Part shown: piece after piece, positions 60,446 through 64,000 of the stretch
Layout: every line of letters starts with the position of its first letter
Position numbering within the stretch: the first letter of the stretch is position 1
NCBI RefSeq assembly: GCF_016406145.1
Contig: NZ_CP066306.1
Span: 3,596,001 to 3,660,000, forward strand
Direction of reading: 5' to 3'
Source: Pseudomonas putida
GTDB lineage: Bacteria; Pseudomonadota; Gammaproteobacteria; Pseudomonadales; Pseudomonadaceae
Length of the DNA: 64,000 nucleotides
Position numbers and translations under genes: made by a program
The notes under the pieces: generated by a model
What the model was told of the DNA's origin: nothing
Database searches by the model: none
Seen by the model: the letters and a program-made list of their open reading frames with translations, nothing else

Positions 60446-62123
60446 CAGGCTGTGTGAAAACGCCCGCAGTTGTCTAACCTTCTGACCGTCGTGATCGTGG
60501 CGGGGACAATCATGAAGCGGTTCATCGAAGGTGAGGCTCGGACGCAGGTCACATTGCTGCCAGAGTGCCTAGATGACTACATCACCGATGAAAACCCAGT
60601 GCGAGTGGTCGATGTCTTTGTCGATGAACTCGACCTGAGCGCGCTCGGTTTCGCAGGCGTCGATCCGGCAGCAACAGGTCGCCCGGCCTACCATCCAGCG
60701 GTCCTGCTGAAGATCTACATCTACGGCTACCTAAACCGCATTCAGTCCAGCCGCCGGCTCGAGCGTGAAGCTGAACGCAATGTCGAGTTGATGTGGCTTA
60801 CGGGGCGTCTGGCTCCAGATTTCAAAACCATCGCCGACTTTCGCAAGGACAACGGTAAAGCCATTCGCAGTGTCTGCCGTCAGTTCGTGATCCTCTGTCG
60901 CAACCTCAACCTGTTCTCTGACTCAATCATTGCCATCGACGGCAGCAAGTTCAAAGCCGTGAACAATCGCGACCGTAACTTCACCCAGGCCAAGGTGAAG
61001 GCCCGTATGCAGCAAGTCGAGCAGAGCATTGAGCGCTATCTGACAGCGATGGATTCGGCGGACCGGGCAATGCCGGAGGTAGCTGTGGCCAAGGCCGAGC
61101 GACTGAAAGAGAAGATCGAAACGCTGAAACAGCAGATGCAGAAGCTCAAAGACATTGAAACGCAGCTACTTCAAACCCCAGACAAACAAATTTCTCTCAC
61201 AGATCCCGATGCTCGCTCCATGTCAGTTGGTGGTCGGGGCAGTGGCACCGTTGGCTATAACGTGCAGACGGCCGTTGACGATCAGCACCATCTGATCGTT
61301 GCACATGAGGTGACGAATGTCGGTCATGATCGCGGCCAGTTGAGCAACATGGCGAAGCAAGCGCGTGACCAAATCGGTACTGAATCGCTGAATGTCGTTG
61401 CCGACCGGGGCTACTACACAGGCACGGAAATCGTTGCATGTGAGCAAGCTGGAATCTCGCCCTTCGTACCTAAACCACTGACCTCTAGCAGCAAAGCCGA
61501 AGGTCGATTTGGCAAGCAGGATTTCCTGTACGTCTCGGCATCGGATGAGTATCGATGCCCTGCGGAGCAATTACTGACCAAGCGTTACTCAACTTGGGAA
61601 GACGGGATGCTGATGCATGTTTATTGGTTCTCGGGCTGCCAGTCCTGCGCAATGCACAAGCAATGTACGACGGGCAAGGAGCGGCGGTTGAAACGCTGGG
61701 AACATGAAGCGACCCTCGACTCGATGCAGGTTCAACTGGAGCACGATCCTGGGAAAATGAAGGTGCGCCGTCAAACCGTTGAGCATCCATTTGGAACGCT
61801 CAAGTACTGGATGGGGGCGACCCACTTCCTGACCAGGACCCTGCCAAGGGTCAGTACTGAAATGAGCCTCCATGTGCTCGCTTACAACCTCAAGCGAATG
61901 ATGAGCATCTTGGGCATCAGGGGGCTGCTCGAAGCGCTCAAAAGGTGAAATGGCCTACTGAGCCGCCAGTTAGGGGCCCCAAAGTCTCCACGAAGGACTC
62001 ATACCGGCCAGATGCACCCTTGCGAGGCCAACTAAGCTAATCCAGGCAATTTCCTGCCAGTTTTGCAAGCGCCCCTAGATAGCCACGACCTTCAACGCAT
62101 TCCGCGAGTTTTCACACAGCCTG
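60446..62123 (+). mobile_element. IS1182-family insertion sequence, complete
   Basis: A 1678-bp element bounded by CAGGCTGTGTGAAAAC (60446-60461) and its exact inverse (62108-62123). GACC is present on both sides (60442-60445 and 62124-62127), consistent with a 4-bp target duplication. One intact transposase gene lies inside. Confidence 0.85.
60512..61948 (+). CDS. IS1182-family transposase
   Basis: A 478-residue DDE transposase. N-terminal YHPAVLLKIYIYGYLNRIQSSRRLE and PDFKTIADFRKDN are typical. Catalytic segments are IIAIDGSKFKAVNN, VVADRGYYTGTEI and VEHPFGTLKYWMG with the glutamate. It has a cysteine cluster CQSCAMHKQC. The ATG at 60512 has GGGG upstream; in-frame codons back to 60470 have no ribosome site. 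Confidence 0.94.
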   Translation: MKRFIEGEARTQVTLLPECLDDYITDENPVRVVDVFVDELDLSALGFAGVDPAATGRPAYHPAVLLKIYIYGYLNRIQSSRRLEREAERNVELMWLTGRLAPDFKTIADFRKDNGKAIRSVCRQFVILCRNLNLFSDSIIAIDGSKFKAVNNRDRNFTQAKVKARMQQVEQSIERYLTAMDSADRAMPEVAVAKAERLKEKIETLKQQMQKLKDIETQLLQTPDKQISLTDPDARSMSVGGRGSGTVGYNVQTAVDDQHHLIVAHEVTNVGHDRGQLSNMAKQARDQIGTESLNVVADRGYYTGTEIVACEQAGISPFVPKPLTSSSKAEGRFGKQDFLYVSASDEYRCPAEQLLTKRYSTWEDGMLMHVYWFSGCQSCAMHKQCTTGKERRLKRWEHEATLDSMQVQLEHDPGKMKVRRQTVEHPFGTLKYWMGATHFLTRTLPRVSTEMSLHVLAYNLKRMMSILGIRGLLEALKR

Positions 62124-62303
62124 GACCCAAAGCTGCCATTGGGACGCAATGCTATGAATCGAAAGCAGCCTCTCCATTCATCCTGGCAACGCATGAACCT
62201 GGCCTTTCCTTCCAAGCCTGGATGCCCGCCCGCGCTTACAACAAAAGACATTTCCTTTGCCGCCTAAAAGGGTATCTATGCTGCGCCGGGGATTGTCAGC
62301 TCG

Positions 62304-63341
62304 CTACAACGGAGCACGCACCTGGTCCCGCCACTGCGAGGGCAGCATCCCATACGCTTGAGAGAACTGCCGATTGAAATGTGACAAGTCAGTAAACCCG
62401 GTCTCATACGCCACCTGCGTCACCGGGTTCGCCGTGCTTTCCAGCAACCAGCATCCCTGCTCCAGCCTGACTCGCCGGTAATATTCCGAAGGTGTCACTC
62501 CAAGGTGCTTGGTGAACAGACGCGATAGTTGCCGCTCACCGATGTTCGCTTTCTCGGCAATTTCCGCAATCGACAGTGGCGCACGGATATGTTGATGCAT
62601 CAGGAACACTGCCCTGCGCACCTTACCGTCTAGCGCAAAGGCCTTCGAGTCCGAATGCAGCAAGGGGATCTGCGGATGGTTGGCCCCGCGCATCTGGTCC
62701 GAGATCAGGTGCCTCAGGCTCTTCGTCGCGCGGTCAACGCCGCAATGCCGGCTGACCAGATAAAGAGCCAGATCCATTGTCGATGTGCCACCCGCGCAGG
62801 TGATGATGCCTTTGTCGACGATGAATATCTCATCGGTCACGGGGATCGAGCAGGGGAAGTACTCCTGGAATTCGCTGTAGTGATACCAGTGAACGCTGGT
62901 GTGCACGGCGTCCATCAACCCCGCCTTTGCCAATGCAAAGGAACCGGTGCAGGCCCCCACCAGCACCGCTCCGCTCGCCTGGGCTGCGCGCAAGTACTCC
63001 AGCACCCGGCGATCATAGTCCAGAGGCCGCGGCACTCGCCCGCCCACTACCACGATGTAGTCGAACTGCGCTGGGTCCTCCAGCGCGGCCTCCGGCCGTA
63101 CCTCCAGCCCGCAACTGGCCTTGAGCATCGACCGGTCGGCAGCCATCAGCCTCCAGCGGCACAGTACCTGATCACTTTTGTCGCCTTTGTCGGCCGCGTG
63201 CCGCAATACCTCGACGAAGCCGGAAAACGCCATCAGGGTAAAACCCGGCAACAGCACAAACCCCACCGACAGGCCAGGCACGCTCACGCTCGGCAGATGA
63301 TCGTCCACCGGAGAGGGGAAATTCACCTTGGGGGTGTCCAT
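62304..63341 (-). CDS. GlxA-type AraC-family regulator
   Basis: A 345-residue regulator. The DJ-1/PfpI-like sensor half opens SVGFVLLPGFTLMAFSGFVEVLRHAA and has VGACTGSFALAKAGLMD, with cysteine at the nucleophile-elbow position. The AraC half has SIAEIAEKANIGERQLSRLFTKHLG and VTQVAYETGFTDLSHFNRQFSQAYG. I chose the ATG at 63341 (GAGG 8 bases upstream) over 63356. It diverges from the serine-dehydratase-like gene and is likely to control it. The effector is unknown. Confidence 0.9.
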   Translation of the reverse strand: MDTPKVNFPSPVDDHLPSVSVPGLSVGFVLLPGFTLMAFSGFVEVLRHAADKGDKSDQVLCRWRLMAADRSMLKASCGLEVRPEAALEDPAQFDYIVVVGGRVPRPLDYDRRVLEYLRAAQASGAVLVGACTGSFALAKAGLMDAVHTSVHWYHYSEFQEYFPCSIPVTDEIFIVDKGIITCAGGTSTMDLALYLVSRHCGVDRATKSLRHLISDQMRGANHPQIPLLHSDSKAFALDGKVRRAVFLMHQHIRAPLSIAEIAEKANIGERQLSRLFTKHLGVTPSEYYRRVRLEQGCWLLESTANPVTQVAYETGFTDLSHFNRQFSQAYGMLPSQWRDQVRAPL

Positions 63342-63487
63342 CGTCAGCATCCTCACACCTGATGTCCGGATAATACCTGCTGATGTCGGCTATGTACTCA
63401 TTCTGCCGCAACCTTCCCCCCTATGATTTTTCAACGGGCAAGCCTGAGCCCGGCCATAACTCCAAGACCGCACCCGTGGAAGCGTTC

Positions 63488-64000
63488 ATGACCCAAGACA
63501 TCAGCCTGCTCAATACCGTCATCGGCCCCGTGATGCGTGGCCCCTCCAGCTCTCATTCTGCCGCACCCTACATGATCGGCCGAACCGTGCGGGAACTGGC
63601 GCTCGGCCCTGGGGAGCGGTTGAAATCGGTGGTCATCCGTTTCGACCCTTCTGGCTCGTTCGCCGAGGTATACAGCAACCAGGGCAGCGATGAAGGCTTT
63701 GCGGCCGGGCTGGCGGGCGTGGCGATCACCTCCGAAGCGTACAGGCAGGCCTTGCAACGCGCTTGCCGAGGGGAAGACTTCGAGTTCGCTATCCGCATCG
63801 GGCCGCTGGATCGTAACGACCATCCGAACCGGGTCGATCTGCATGTATGCGTCACTGGCATCCATGCCCAGGAACGCACCGATGTGTTCGAGGGCGTGTC
63901 GCTCGGCGGCGGCACATTTCTGGTTACCCACCTCAATGGCCAGCACATCAATGTGGACGGCGCCGCGTACACGTTGATTGCCGAACACGAAGTTGCGGCA
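63488..64000 (+). CDS. L-serine-dehydratase-like Fe-S enzyme, N-terminal part
   Basis: 171 residues are visible before the window ends. GPVMRGPSSSHSAAPYMIGR is the substrate-loop signature of the beta (N-terminal) domain of Fe-S serine dehydratases (GPSSSHT). Further on is SNQGSDEGFAAGLAG. Toward the edge, GVSLGGGTFLVTHLNG agrees with the same domain. The catalytic cysteines would lie beyond the window. It would deaminate L-serine or a related hydroxy-amino acid to a keto acid. It starts 146 bp from the divergent regulator gene. Confidence 0.75.
   Translation, partial: MTQDISLLNTVIGPVMRGPSSSHSAAPYMIGRTVRELALGPGERLKSVVIRFDPSGSFAEVYSNQGSDEGFAAGLAGVAITSEAYRQALQRACRGEDFEFAIRIGPLDRNDHPNRVDLHVCVTGIHAQERTDVFEGVSLGGGTFLVTHLNGQHINVDGAAYTLIAEHEVAA

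Noticed and set aside
62304..63341. Calling this regulator gbdR
   Set aside because: The neighbouring serine-dehydratase-like gene recalls the gbdR locus, but the sensor-domain sequence differs from what I remember of GbdR, so the symbol is not justified.
1..64000. CRISPR arrays, rRNA genes or riboswitches
   Set aside because: No regularly spaced direct repeats, rRNA segments or recognisable riboswitch cores were seen.

Overview
The window looks like a Pseudomonas chromosome, most likely of the P. putida group. The basis is codon use and GC content, REP-type repeats, the creatinase and creatininase sequences, the type VI secretion (T6SS) layout and a PAGI-2/ICEclc-type conjugative element. 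No database search was possible, so names rest on motifs and remembered family members.

Layout. (1) 1-7669, minus strand: a T6SS operon reading tssB-tssC-tssK-tssL-ompA-like-hcp-tssH and leaving the window inside tssH. (2) 7670-9108: an AT-rich gap, decayed IS630-like and IS21-like fragments, and a terminator of the kind that follows a tRNA gene. (3) 9109-9128: a 20-bp match to the complement of a tRNA-Gly (GCC) 3' end, the known attachment core of ICEclc-type elements. (4) 9129-31510: variable DNA. Its intact heart is a creatinine/creatine island at 11.8-22.9 kb: a CynX-like transporter, creatinase, an orphan DJ-1-like domain protein, a PotABCD-type ABC importer, creatininase, an APC permease and a GlxA-type regulator. 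Around it lie pseudogenes (CoA transferase, histidine kinase, chemotaxis receptor, cytochrome c, lactonase-fold beta-propeller, GH79-like hydrolase), plus an intact PucR regulator and a BetT-type transporter. (5) 31511-50293, plus strand: the backbone of a conjugative element (alpA, parA, parB, DUF2857, STY4528-like, TIGR03761, DUF3158, ssb, topB, STY4534-like, radC, PilL-like, TIGR03759, lytic transglycosylase, PFL_4695-like, traD, TIGR03747). It stops abruptly before the mating-pair genes, relaxase and integrase. (6) 50.3-57.7 kb, minus strand: cytochrome b561, then a tightly packed seven-gene operon. (7) 58.0-62.1 kb: an IS256-family and an IS1182-family insertion, each inside a palindromic repeat, on either side of an unknown membrane protein gene. 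(8) 62.3-64 kb: a GlxA-type regulator divergent from a serine-dehydratase-like gene that runs off the end.

How the genes work together. The creatinine island can import substrate, hydrolyse creatinine to creatine, and split creatine into sarcosine and urea. Sarcosine oxidation must come from elsewhere in the genome.

The most promising little-described system is the operon at 51380-57656. It encodes, in order, a thermostable-hemolysin-family protein, an AMP-forming ligase whose usual A10 lysine appears as arginine, a haem-oxygenase-like diiron oxidase, a short-chain dehydrogenase, a secreted TPR protein, and its own OmpR-type response regulator and sensor kinase. Neighbouring genes overlap or lie within 8 bp. 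An 11-bp-spaced direct repeat overlaps the predicted -35 region, which suggests that the kinase/regulator pair controls its own biosynthetic operon.
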